Source: an uncultured Bacteroidota bacterium (GTDB lineage Bacteria > Bacteroidota > Bacteroidia > B-17B0 > Aurantibacillaceae). From it: DNA of 64,000 bases. Below the pieces are notes generated by a model that did not search any database, had not been told where the DNA came from, and was given only the letters and a program-made list of their open reading frames with translations. Shown one piece after another: positions 41,554 to 50,797 of this stretch. Both the position numbers and the translations under genes were made by a program. The stretch lies in the NCBI GenBank assembly GCA_937873155.1, contig CALMVZ010000027.1, positions 248,001 to 312,000 on the forward strand, read 5' to 3'. Numbering within the stretch: the first letter of the stretch is position 1; the number at the start of each line of letters is the position of its first letter.

Positions 41554-42726
41554 ATGGTTTCCTTTGATAACACACAGATCGCATTCATTTCTAAAAGCGA
41601 TTTTGATCTGAAAAAATCTTATTGGCTATTTAAAATAATGAGTAAGCCACTGTTGGTGAAGTATGGCGGAGCTTTAGCGCCTTTAGGTTTAAAATTAGGA
41701 TTCAAAGGATTAATAAAAAGCACCATATTCAAACAGTTCGTTGGTGGTGAAAACATTACAGATTGTGGCAAAACCATTGAGCAATTAGGGAAATATAATA
41801 TCGGCACTATTTTAGATTACAGTGTTGAAGGAAAAGAAAGCGAAACTGATTTTGATGCGTGTTGTAAAGAAACAATTGAAACGATTCACCGTGCGAAAGG
41901 CGATAAAAATATTCCATTCTGCGTTTTTAAAGTAACCGGTTTAGCACGTTTCGATCTGCTCGAAAAAGTGACGGCGAAGCAAACACTCACTAAGGAAGAA
42001 ACTGAAGAATACGAACGTGTTAAACAGCGCGTGAATAAAATATGTAAAGAAGCGCATGATAATAACAAACCGATTTTTATTGATGCGGAAGAAAGCTGGA
42101 TCCAACAAGCGATAGATGATCTCGCCAATGAAAACATGGCGCGTTACAATAAAAATTCTGCTATCGTTTATAATACATTCCAGTTATATCGCAAAGACCG
42201 GTTAGAGTATTTGAAGAAGTCTGTTGAGATGGCAAAAACAAACGGTTGTCATATCGGTGCAAAGTTAGTACGTGGTGCTTACATGGAAAAAGAGCGTAAA
42301 CGTGCGACTGAAAAAGGTTATGCGTCTCCGATACAGGATTCAAAAAAGAATAGCGACAAAGATTATGATGCTGCTTTGGAATTTTGTGTGAAGAATATTG
42401 ATATGATGGGCTTATGCGCAGGAACCCACAATGAAAAAAGCAGTTTGATCTTAGTGGATCTGATGGCGAAGCAGAATATTTCGCCGAATGATAAACGTAT
42501 TTATTTCTCCCAGCTTTTAGGGATGAGTGATCATATCAGTTATAATCTTTCCCAAAATGGTTATAACGTGGCGAAGTATGTGCCTTACGGGCCGGTTAAA
42601 GAAGTGCTTCCATATCTGATCCGGCGCGCTCAGGAAAATACCTCAGTAAAAGGTCAGACTGGTCGCGAGCTTTCACTTATTATTAAGGAGAAGGAGCGTC
42701 GCTTTAATGACCGAAAAGGTCATTAA
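41554..42726 (+). CDS. Proline dehydrogenase
   Basis: 390 residues, the length of stand-alone Bacteroidota enzymes. FAD-dependent oxidation of proline to pyrroline-5-carboxylate. FDNTQIAFISKSDFDLKKSYWLFKIMS opens the protein; the barrel shows GKYNIGTILDYSVEGKE, FCVFKVTGLAR, ANENMARYNKNSAIVYNTFQLY, LVRGAYMEKERKRA and the C-terminal YVPYGPVKEVLPYLIRRAQENTSV (the RRAxEN motif). No P5C dehydrogenase domain is fused or adjacent. Confidence 0.94.
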   Translation: MVSFDNTQIAFISKSDFDLKKSYWLFKIMSKPLLVKYGGALAPLGLKLGFKGLIKSTIFKQFVGGENITDCGKTIEQLGKYNIGTILDYSVEGKESETDFDACCKETIETIHRAKGDKNIPFCVFKVTGLARFDLLEKVTAKQTLTKEETEEYERVKQRVNKICKEAHDNNKPIFIDAEESWIQQAIDDLANENMARYNKNSAIVYNTFQLYRKDRLEYLKKSVEMAKTNGCHIGAKLVRGAYMEKERKRATEKGYASPIQDSKKNSDKDYDAALEFCVKNIDMMGLCAGTHNEKSSLILVDLMAKQNISPNDKRIYFSQLLGMSDHISYNLSQNGYNVAKYVPYGPVKEVLPYLIRRAQENTSVKGQTGRELSLIIKEKERRFNDRKGH

Positions 42727-42727
42727 G

Positions 42728-42754
42728 AGATGCTGAAATGAATTCAGTATGACG
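42728..42754 (-). repeat. GTCAT..CTGA...TCAGCATCT element
   Basis: On the minus strand it reads GTCATACTGAATTC, then ATTTCAGCATCT. It begins at the stop of the proline dehydrogenase gene. Family of 12742, 14541 and 62557. Confidence 0.5.
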
Positions 42755-42857
42755 CTGTTTCTTAAAAAATCTTCTTTTTACAAATATTGGCTATTTTTTG
42801 TAAAAGAATAGATACTATTTTGTATTGAAATACGTTCTTATTTAAAACCCCCTTGGC

Positions 42858-45605
42858 ATGAAAAAAAACGACTGGTTACTCCTGATATCAGTTCTGCTTT
42901 ACAGCTATTTATTCTATGAGCAATCTGCCGGAATAAATTTTCTTCTTTTTAATATTGCTTTAGTAGTGTGTTTGCTGATCAAAGATCCTGCAAACTTAAA
43001 GCACAAAAGCTGGATCGCGACCGCAGCCGGAGCAATAATTTCTTCAGCCTGCATCATGTATTATTCGAGTCCGCTCGCTATAATAACTAATATTTTTTCG
43101 TTGGCGTTGTTATCTGTTTACAGTATGTCTCCGAAAACATCTGTGTTTACAGCTTTATTCATGACACTTTGTTCGGTGGGTTCATCAATTGTGTTCATGT
43201 TCATTGATCTGTTCACCAGGCGAAAAAAAACAAAAACGGAAGAGAAAACTAAACGTCCGATATACGTTACTATTTTAATGATCCTTTTCGTTGTTGTGAT
43301 CACAATTCTTTTCTTCGTGATGTACCAATCCTCAAATCCTTTATTCAAAGAGTTTACAAAGAACATTAATCTCGATTTCATTTCATTCCCCTGGATATTC
43401 TTTACACTAGGTGGTTTGTTATTGCTTTATGGTTTCTATTACAATCGTCATTTGCAAGGACTCACTGATGTTGATCAAAGATTGGATAATAACTTAAGTG
43501 AAGACAAAGCTAACTCTGACGGATTCTTAAACAGATTATTCAAACTCGATACAGAACATTTAACCGGTGCGATCTTATTTGTGGTCCTGAATTTAATGTT
43601 GCTTTTGTTGAATAGCCTTGATGTTGCTTATTTATGGATCGACGGAACATTACCGGAAGGAATGAAACATAAAGAATTCGTTCACGATGGAGTAGGTTCT
43701 TTAATTGCGTCTTTGATCTTCGCTATCATCATCATGTTATATTATTTCCGCGGACGATTGAATTATCATTCGAAGAACAAGAAGTTAAAAACACTGGCCT
43801 ATATCTGGATCGCGCAAAATGTTTTCATGATCATCTCTACGGCTTATCGTAACGATATGTATATTGAAGAATCCGGGATCAGTTATAAGAAGATAGGACT
43901 GTATGTTTATTTGTCTTTGTGCCTCATTGGCTTGGTTACAACATATATTAAGATCAGTAAGAACAAAACCAATATGTATTTGGTGAGAGTGAACCCATGG
44001 TGTTATTATGTTATTCTTGTCATCAGCTGTTTGGTAAATTGGGATGTGTATATAACGAATTTCAATTTGAATAAGGCATTCAAAGAGAATAAAAAGCTTG
44101 AGAAATATTATTTGGCAGATCTTAGTTTTAAAAATTTACCGCAGTTATTGGTATTACCTGATTCTGTCAAATCTTACGACGATTACGAGGCACGTGACTA
44201 TTATTTTGCTTTGCGCGGAACGTATTTCAGTAGTTTTAAGATCGCTTTGGATAAAAAACTGTTCGGGTTCATGAAAGACATGCAGGGTCCGGATTGGCAG
44301 TCGTGGTGTGCTGAGAAATCCAGAGTGTATGACGAGGTAATTGAGTTGAATGCGCAAAAGAAAATTAAAAAACTCGATCTGAGTTCAGAAAGCTATGTTG
44401 AAACGCTTGAACCGCTTAAAGAGATCAATAACCTCGAGAGTATCAACCTCGATAATAATAGTTTTGGAAAATTAGACCAGTTCGCATTCTTTCCGCACTT
44501 AAAAACACTATCAATCCGTTCAAATCAATTAGATTCATTAGATAAATTACCTGTAATGAATGAACTCGAAGAATTCAATGCAGGTGAGAATCCTTTTATA
44601 TCCGGACTCGCGAAATTGAAAAATATCCCTAATGTAAAACACCTGGAACTTCCGGGAATAGGCGTGAATGATATAAATGCTTTCACTGAACTTAAAAAAT
44701 TAGAGAACCTGGATATTTCACGAAACGCAATTTCTGATTTTTCGGCTTTAGCGAAATTCCCGAATTTGAATAGTCTTAATATCAATTCTACTTTCAGGGG
44801 AAAACTGGATTCATTCCCAAATATTTCTTCATTAAAGAATTTGGATATTGGCCAGAATGAGATCTCAACTGTGCAAGTTTATGAAGTCTTTAATAAAATG
44901 AAGCCTTGTTCTAATATTTCAACATTAAGTATCGCCAATAATACAATTACTAATCTTTATGCTTTAGTAAATGATGGCAGCACAACAATTGTGTTCCCGA
45001 ATCTTGAAGTTTTGCGTGCTGAAGCAAATGGTATGCATACCCTGGCAGGTGTCGGTGTTTATCAGAAGTTAAAAGAGCTCTATGCAGCAAACAATGCTAT
45101 AAAAGATATTGATCCTGTATTCAAACTAACGAATCTGGAAGTGTTAAGTATCGAGTATAATACGATCCAAAAGATCGAAGGAATTGAACAGTTAAGAAAG
45201 TTAAGATATCTCAATCTTAGCGGCTGCGGGATCAGAACAGGCTTTGCTTCTTTAGCTTCATTATCAAAATTAACTGATCTGAATGTTGCAGGAAATCACA
45301 TCAGCAACATAAAACCTTTCACGGTGATCAAATCATTACGTTATTTAAATCTGACAGACAACAAAGTAAAAGATCTGAGCGGCATCGAAAATTTAGAAAA
45401 CCTTGAAGAATTATATCTGACACAAAACCGTGTAACAGATCTCACGCCTTTAATGAAAATGAAAAAGCTCAAGATCCTGTATCTTGATTATATGAAAGAA
45501 GAAGATCTGAAAAAATTAAGAAAAGCTTTACCGGAGTGCAGAATAAATGATTCGTATTACAAGAATGATAAATTCGGAAATACCGGAGTAGAAAGCGCGA
45601 TCTAA
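42858..45605 (+). CDS. DUF4173/DUF4153-like membrane protein fused to leucine-rich repeats
   Basis: 915 residues. The N-terminal 400 residues contain about 12 membrane helices with the DUF4173-type pattern (FNIALVVCLLI..DPANLKHK, SSNPLFKEFTKNINLDFISFPWIFFTLGGLLLLYGFYY, LVRVNPWCYYVILVISCLVNWDVYITNFN). From about residue 510 to 890 there are roughly 17 leucine-rich repeats of 21-23 residues (LNNLxxLDIxxNxIxDF type, such as LENLEELYLTQNRVTDLTPL). A soluble linker (about 420-510) connects the parts. DUF4173 proteins are usually 450-600 residues without repeats, so the fusion is notable. LRRs should bind a protein; which face they occupy is uncertain. Confidence 0.8.
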   Translation: MKKNDWLLLISVLLYSYLFYEQSAGINFLLFNIALVVCLLIKDPANLKHKSWIATAAGAIISSACIMYYSSPLAIITNIFSLALLSVYSMSPKTSVFTALFMTLCSVGSSIVFMFIDLFTRRKKTKTEEKTKRPIYVTILMILFVVVITILFFVMYQSSNPLFKEFTKNINLDFISFPWIFFTLGGLLLLYGFYYNRHLQGLTDVDQRLDNNLSEDKANSDGFLNRLFKLDTEHLTGAILFVVLNLMLLLLNSLDVAYLWIDGTLPEGMKHKEFVHDGVGSLIASLIFAIIIMLYYFRGRLNYHSKNKKLKTLAYIWIAQNVFMIISTAYRNDMYIEESGISYKKIGLYVYLSLCLIGLVTTYIKISKNKTNMYLVRVNPWCYYVILVISCLVNWDVYITNFNLNKAFKENKKLEKYYLADLSFKNLPQLLVLPDSVKSYDDYEARDYYFALRGTYFSSFKIALDKKLFGFMKDMQGPDWQSWCAEKSRVYDEVIELNAQKKIKKLDLSSESYVETLEPLKEINNLESINLDNNSFGKLDQFAFFPHLKTLSIRSNQLDSLDKLPVMNELEEFNAGENPFISGLAKLKNIPNVKHLELPGIGVNDINAFTELKKLENLDISRNAISDFSALAKFPNLNSLNINSTFRGKLDSFPNISSLKNLDIGQNEISTVQVYEVFNKMKPCSNISTLSIANNTITNLYALVNDGSTTIVFPNLEVLRAEANGMHTLAGVGVYQKLKELYAANNAIKDIDPVFKLTNLEVLSIEYNTIQKIEGIEQLRKLRYLNLSGCGIRTGFASLASLSKLTDLNVAGNHISNIKPFTVIKSLRYLNLTDNKVKDLSGIENLENLEELYLTQNRVTDLTPLMKMKKLKILYLDYMKEEDLKKLRKALPECRINDSYYKNDKFGNTGVESAI

Positions 45606-46645
45606 TTTCTCTCTTTAACTAACAAAATGTACACCGGAAAATGGTCGCTGTAACCTGCGGTATACGATTCACCGGAGTATGTTCTGAAAGTTGATCCTTT
45701 GTAATTCCCGAAATCACACCTGAGGTATTGCTTATTAAAAACAAATGCTTTATAGAATTCAAAAGTTTTATAACCATCCGGCCACAATGGTTTATTTAAA
45801 AGCGTTTGGTCAAATAGATTCCATGAATCCTGGTAAGATAAAGTTCCGATTCCTTTTTTGCATAAAGGTTCCATGGGATTATAATAGAGGTTGTCTTTAG
45901 CGTTTTCTAATTTGCCAAACGTTTTAATATTATCTTTTATACTTTCGTTCGTTGGGTCATCATTGAGGTCGCCCATGATGATCACTTTGTTTTTCGGATC
46001 TAATTTGGTAACTGAATCTGCAATATGCCTTGCCATTTTTGCTGCAACAATTCTTCCCGGCCTGCTTTTCAATTCGCCGCCGCTTCTTGATGGCCAGTGA
46101 CAAACAATAAGAGTTAAAGGCTCTCCGAAGAAAGAACCGCTCACTACTAATTGGTCACGTGTTTTATGCGCAGTATCATAAGGGAGAAGTATTCCATAGG
46201 TCACAACCTTTGTTACTTTAAAATGTTTAGGATTATAAATTAATCCGGGATCAACACCTCGTGCATCCGGACCTTCTACTAATACGGTTTGGTAATTTCT
46301 TGATTTCAGTTGCGGATCTTTTACAAGATCATCTAAACAGTTCTTGTTTTCAATTTCGCACAAACCTAAAATGGATAAGCCTTCAGGCGTGGCGTCACTT
46401 CCCATTTCAGCAATTACTTTTGCCAGGTGGTTTATTTTCACCCAATATCTGTCGCCGGTCCATGTTTTTGTCCCTTCCGGTAAGAACTCTTCGTCATTTT
46501 TTTTAGGGTCGTTAAGGGTATCATATAAATTCTCCACGTTCCAGAAACCAATAGCGGAGACGTAATAGTTTTTATCTTTTTTCAGAGTTTGTGCCTGAAC
46601 GAAAAGAACACTAAGGACTAAAAAGCTGATTAATTTTAATTTCAT
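45602..46645 (-). CDS. Secreted endonuclease/exonuclease/phosphatase family protein
   Basis: 347 residues. A signal peptide (MKLKLISFLVLSVLFVQAQ) exports it. The EEP fold is marked by IGFWNVENLYDTLNDP (about 32-47, N of the metal site), ILGLCEIENKNCLDDLV (Glu), ICHWPSRSGGELKSRPGR (the expected HW and R), VIIMGDLNDDPTNESI (GDLND) and the final SDHFPVYILL (SDH). All five EEP blocks are present. Exported members usually degrade DNA or RNA or cleave phosphodiesters. The gene is divergent from the TonB receptor with two DUF5689 lipoproteins. Confidence 0.93.
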   Translation of the reverse strand: MKLKLISFLVLSVLFVQAQTLKKDKNYYVSAIGFWNVENLYDTLNDPKKNDEEFLPEGTKTWTGDRYWVKINHLAKVIAEMGSDATPEGLSILGLCEIENKNCLDDLVKDPQLKSRNYQTVLVEGPDARGVDPGLIYNPKHFKVTKVVTYGILLPYDTAHKTRDQLVVSGSFFGEPLTLIVCHWPSRSGGELKSRPGRIVAAKMARHIADSVTKLDPKNKVIIMGDLNDDPTNESIKDNIKTFGKLENAKDNLYYNPMEPLCKKGIGTLSYQDSWNLFDQTLLNKPLWPDGYKTFEFYKAFVFNKQYLRCDFGNYKGSTFRTYSGESYTAGYSDHFPVYILLVKERN

Positions 46646-46664
46646 GTTTTGTATTAAGCGAGGC

Positions 46665-46672
46665 CAAAAATA
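46665..46672 (-). promoter_or_regulatory. -7 box (TATTTTTG) of the nuclease gene
   Basis: TATTTTTG on the minus strand lies 19 bases before the ATG at 46645. No good -33 element at normal spacing. Confidence 0.35.
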
Positions 46673-46799
46673 ATCAAATTAAATTAAGAGATTGTTAAAT
46701 TGGTTTAGACTGAACTTTAGAACTTCCGAATTAAGATAATGTTAAAATGACCCTGTTTTTTGTTTACAATTTGGTAATAAGTCAATTGTTTAAATTATA

Positions 46800-46807
46800 T
46801 ATATTTG
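46800..46807 (+). promoter_or_regulatory. -7 box (TATATTTG) upstream of the TonB receptor
   Basis: TATATTTG fits TAnnTTTG; about 100 bases of leader would precede the ATG at 46910. The 264-base gap between the divergent genes otherwise holds AT-rich sequence without a clear operator. Confidence 0.45.
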
Positions 46808-46909
46808 CCCGTTCTTTTGCCGAAGTGATCATCCTAGATGCTGTTCTTAAAGGTTCCTTTAAAACTGCAGAAACCGCTTCAAATTAAATGCGTTAACAAT
46901 TAAATTAAA

Positions 46910-49483
46910 ATGATCAAACGAATTTTATCCCTCACGTCACTTGTTTTTTCAATGAGTCTTAATGCTCAAACCGATTCAACATTGCATGTCTTAACTAAAG
47001 CGGATTCAACCGCGATAGATTCACACAAGGATACAACGCTTAACAGTTTAAACTTACCGATCTTCAGTACTTCAGGCGGCGACCTGGATACTGACCTGGA
47101 ACAACAGGATGTTTCTTCATTGTTAATGTCGAGCCGGGATGTGTTCACACAATTTGCGAGTTTTCAATTCGGTGCAGCGCGTTACCGTATGCGTGGTTAT
47201 ATGGCCGAGAACCAAATGGTAATGATCAACGGTGTTAACGTAAATAATTTGGAAACAGGTTTCAGTTCATGGAGCAGTTGGGGCGGATTAAACGACGTAA
47301 CCCGTTTCGTTGAGAACCGGTTTGGGAATGTGGCTAACCGCATGAATTTTTCAGGTCCCGGCGGATACACAAATATCGAATCAAAAGCTTCTTCATTTAA
47401 AAAAGGCACACGCGTTTCTTATATGAGTGCGAACCGTATTTTTCAGCACAGGGGAATGATCACGCATTCAACCGGTATGTTACAAAATGGCTGGGCGATC
47501 ACAGTTTCAGCTTCAATGCGTCAGGGTAATGCTGAGAGAATGCCAAGAATTTATTCTCCAGGAACTTATTTTAATGCTTACGCCTTCTACGCTTCGATCG
47601 ATAAAAGGTTGAATGATAAACATCTTTTAAGTTTCACCGGGTTCGGTGCACCGATCGAACAGGGCCGTGCGAGTGCTGCAACGCTTGAAGTATATGAAAT
47701 AGCGGGTTCAAATTATTATAATAGTTTATGGGGGTACCAGGATGGAAAGGTGCGCAATTCGAATGTGAGTAAAACAAACCGTCCGATGTTAATGTTGACT
47801 CACATCTTCACACCAAGCAACGATGCTAAATTAAGTTCAACTGTTTATTACAATTTCGGTAAGTCAAGTTTGACAAGCCTGAATTGGAATAATGCACCAA
47901 ATCCCCGCCCGGATTACTATCGTTATTTGCCAAGTTATTTCTATATGGCAGGGGATACTGTGAATGGAGATATAGCAACAAACAATTGGGCTAACAATAC
48001 AAACAGTACACGACAGCTCAACTGGGATAAACTGATCAATCTGAACCAGGCTAATTTATGGACTGATACTTCCCAGGCCGGAACTATTAATACAACCGAT
48101 ACGAGAGCAAGGTATGTTTTAGAAAATAAAATTGAGAGCATTCAGAATTACGGATTCAATACGGTTTACAATAAGCGTTTCGAAAGATTATTTTTAAGCG
48201 TTGGTTTGAACGGGAATATTTATAAGGACAGAAAATACAAAGTGATGGAAGACCTTTTGGGTGCGACGTTTTGGATCGACGTTGATCAGTTCGCTGAGAA
48301 TTTAGGAGTTTCCAATACAGTTGCACAAAACAACATTGATAAACCAAATCAAAAGATCTATAAAGGAGATAAGTTTGGTTACGATTATTCTATTAACATT
48401 AACCGCGGCGAATTGTGGGCGCAGGTAGAATACAATTTAAAATCCCTGGATTATTATGTTGGCTTAACAGTATCTAACAGTTCTGTTTGGCGTGAAGGTT
48501 TTGTTGCTAACGGAAAATTCCCAACCAACAGTAAAGGAAAAAGCGAGAAGGTTAATTTTTTCAATTACGGCGTGAAAGGCGGATTGACTTACAAAATAAA
48601 CGGTCGTCACTATGTAACCGCAAACGCATCTTATTTAACACGTAACCCTGAGATCAATAATGTTTTTGTTTCACAGCGTGTTCGAAACGATATTGTTGAA
48701 GGTATTAAAAGTGAAAATGTGCTTTCAACGGATCTGAATTATATCATCCGTTACCCCGGTTTAAAGGTCCGTGCTACTTATTATTATACAGAGATCAATA
48801 ACCAAACATGGTTACGTACATTCTGGCATGATAATTACAATAACAACGTGAATTTAATTATGCGCGGTCTTGATCAGACACATCAGGGTGTTGAATTAGG
48901 TATTGAGAAAACATTCTTTACTTCTCATGTTGTACAAGCGGCTTTTGGATACGGACAATTTTATTATACCAACCGACCGAAACTGGACGCGTGGCAGGAT
49001 AATAACAATACCAGTTTATATACCGACAGAACTGTTTACTTAAAGAATTATAAAGTAGGAGGAACGCCTCAGTTGGTAACCGGTTTAAGTTATAAGTATA
49101 ACGGTAAAAAATTCTGGTTCGCAGGAATTTCATTTAACTATTTCGACCAGATCTATATTGAACCAAATCCTGACAGAAGAACTGCAGAAGCTGTTGCCAA
49201 ATTTATTGATACAGACAAAGGTGCATATGATTTAGTAAGAGACCAGGAGCGTTTACCGGGTTATTATACAGTGAATCTTCAGGGCGGTAAGTCATGGAGA
49301 GTCATGAAAAAATATTTTCTTCGTTTGAACTTAACAGTTAATAATTTACTGAATAATCAAAAAGCCATCACCAGCGGTTTCGAACAATTACGTTGGGATA
49401 TGGCTTATATCGGAACATTTGATAATAAATATTATTACATGCAGGGCATTACGTACATGGCAGGTATAAACTTTAGTTTCTAA
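46910..49483 (+). CDS. TonB-dependent receptor
   Basis: 857 residues. A signal peptide ends NAQ near residue 20; no carboxypeptidase-regulatory domain is seen. The plug has FGAARYRMRGYMAENQMVMINGVNVNNLETGFSSWSSWGGLNDVTRF (about 83-130), followed by strands of a large barrel and the end VNNLLNNQKAI..FEQLRWD..GITYMAGINFSF, whose final Phe is typical of outer membrane insertion. It is followed after five bases by DUF5689 lipoproteins and preceded by a secreted nuclease gene. Together these look like an uptake system; the substrate is inferred below as nucleic acid or phosphate compounds. Confidence 0.9.
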   Translation: MIKRILSLTSLVFSMSLNAQTDSTLHVLTKADSTAIDSHKDTTLNSLNLPIFSTSGGDLDTDLEQQDVSSLLMSSRDVFTQFASFQFGAARYRMRGYMAENQMVMINGVNVNNLETGFSSWSSWGGLNDVTRFVENRFGNVANRMNFSGPGGYTNIESKASSFKKGTRVSYMSANRIFQHRGMITHSTGMLQNGWAITVSASMRQGNAERMPRIYSPGTYFNAYAFYASIDKRLNDKHLLSFTGFGAPIEQGRASAATLEVYEIAGSNYYNSLWGYQDGKVRNSNVSKTNRPMLMLTHIFTPSNDAKLSSTVYYNFGKSSLTSLNWNNAPNPRPDYYRYLPSYFYMAGDTVNGDIATNNWANNTNSTRQLNWDKLINLNQANLWTDTSQAGTINTTDTRARYVLENKIESIQNYGFNTVYNKRFERLFLSVGLNGNIYKDRKYKVMEDLLGATFWIDVDQFAENLGVSNTVAQNNIDKPNQKIYKGDKFGYDYSININRGELWAQVEYNLKSLDYYVGLTVSNSSVWREGFVANGKFPTNSKGKSEKVNFFNYGVKGGLTYKINGRHYVTANASYLTRNPEINNVFVSQRVRNDIVEGIKSENVLSTDLNYIIRYPGLKVRATYYYTEINNQTWLRTFWHDNYNNNVNLIMRGLDQTHQGVELGIEKTFFTSHVVQAAFGYGQFYYTNRPKLDAWQDNNNTSLYTDRTVYLKNYKVGGTPQLVTGLSYKYNGKKFWFAGISFNYFDQIYIEPNPDRRTAEAVAKFIDTDKGAYDLVRDQERLPGYYTVNLQGGKSWRVMKKYFLRLNLTVNNLLNNQKAITSGFEQLRWDMAYIGTFDNKYYYMQGITYMAGINFSF

Positions 49484-49503
49484 TTTAAATGGAGAATAAG
49501 ACA

Positions 49504-50757
49504 ATGAAAAAACTTTTTATAATAGTAACGTTGATCGGCAGTTTATTTGCTTTCAACAGTTGCAAGAAAAAAATTGACGCGGCACCAATTGCTGAAGTAA
49601 GTAAAGGCCACGTTTATTCGGTAGCTGAATTAAAAGCAATCGCCGGTTGCACTAATTCTTGTAATCATCGTTTTTCGGATGATGGTTATTTGGTAGGAGT
49701 TGTTATTGCTGATGAAGTAAGCGGTAATTTCTATAAAGAGATCTATGTACGCGACCGTACTAATACAGGCGGGATCCGTTTAGATATGAAATTTTCGCGT
49801 TGTAATTTCTTTATTGGTGATTCGGTTCATTTAAACCTGAAAGGTTACGATGTGAACTTCAACCCTCAAACTGATATGTTAGAGATAGACACTGTAGATC
49901 ACGAGCGTCACATGGTAAAATTTGCGACCGGTGCTAATCCGCCACCAAGATATGTTCAGTTAGGTTGTGATAAGTATTCTGATTATTTATGCGATCTCGT
50001 AATGTTAGATAATGTGTCTTTCCAATCTGCAAGTCAAAATCAGATCTGGGCGGATCCTATCTCACAAACTTCTATCAATCATATGTTACAATCCTGCGGA
50101 GGAAATACTGTAATTGTGAGAACAAGTAATTACGCTGATTTCGCACAGCAGTTAACCCCATCAGGAAAAGGAAGCATCATTGGAATTGCAACCGCTTATT
50201 CGGGAGATGACCAGATGGCTATCCGTCATCCGAGAGAAGTTAATATGTCAGGCCCTCTTTGCGGAACAGTTTATCATACTAAAAACTTTAACGATGCTTC
50301 TTTAACAAGCGGAGGATGGAGCGTGCAAAATGTTTTAGGAACCAGCACATGGTCGTACAGTACTTTTAGCGGCGATCAATTTGCCAAAGCATCAGGTTAT
50401 TATTCTTCTACAAATAACAACACGGAATCCTGGTTGATCTCACCGGTACTAAATTTAAGTGCAAGTTCGAATCCTGTATTAACATTTATGACAGCTGCTA
50501 AATTCAGTGGTGTTCCATTAGAGGTTTGGGTATCTACGGTGTATACTTCAGGCGCTATCAACTTGCCGCAGTGGAATTATCTCCCTGGATTCAAATTATC
50601 TCCGAATAATCCGGGTAATTATGCATGGACAGGTTCATGCGTGGTACCATTGAGTATGTACAAAAATGCGAATGTGAGGATCGCTTTCAGGTATCAAAGT
50701 ACAACCGGCGGAGCAACTACTTATGAGTTGGACGATATCACAGTAAGAGAAAACTAA
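49504..50757 (+). CDS. DUF5689 lipoprotein with choice-of-anchor J-like C-terminus
   Basis: 417 residues from the ATG at 49504 (five codons further upstream are open). The lipobox is FAFNSC (Cys20). Residues about 25-235 form the DUF5689 region: SDDGYLVGVVIADEVSGNFYKEIYVRDRTNTGGIRLDMK and a GDSVHLNLKGYDV strand suggest an OB-fold similar to that of some secreted nucleases. From about 260 to the end comes a choice-of-anchor J-like lectin domain (WLISPVLNLSASSNPVLTF..ELDDITV). In the TonB receptor operon it may capture ligand at the cell surface. Confidence 0.82.
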   Translation: MKKLFIIVTLIGSLFAFNSCKKKIDAAPIAEVSKGHVYSVAELKAIAGCTNSCNHRFSDDGYLVGVVIADEVSGNFYKEIYVRDRTNTGGIRLDMKFSRCNFFIGDSVHLNLKGYDVNFNPQTDMLEIDTVDHERHMVKFATGANPPPRYVQLGCDKYSDYLCDLVMLDNVSFQSASQNQIWADPISQTSINHMLQSCGGNTVIVRTSNYADFAQQLTPSGKGSIIGIATAYSGDDQMAIRHPREVNMSGPLCGTVYHTKNFNDASLTSGGWSVQNVLGTSTWSYSTFSGDQFAKASGYYSSTNNNTESWLISPVLNLSASSNPVLTFMTAAKFSGVPLEVWVSTVYTSGAINLPQWNYLPGFKLSPNNPGNYAWTGSCVVPLSMYKNANVRIAFRYQSTTGGATTYELDDITVREN

Positions 50758-50760
50758 TAC

Positions 50761-50779
50761 TTCGACAGCTTAGTAAACA
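50761..50779. repeat. TTCGACAGCTTAGTAAACA element
   Basis: Variant of the TTCGAC..GCTCA dispersed family, inside the gap between the two DUF5689 genes. Confidence 0.4.
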
Positions 50780-50797
50780 AATAAAGGAATTATGACA

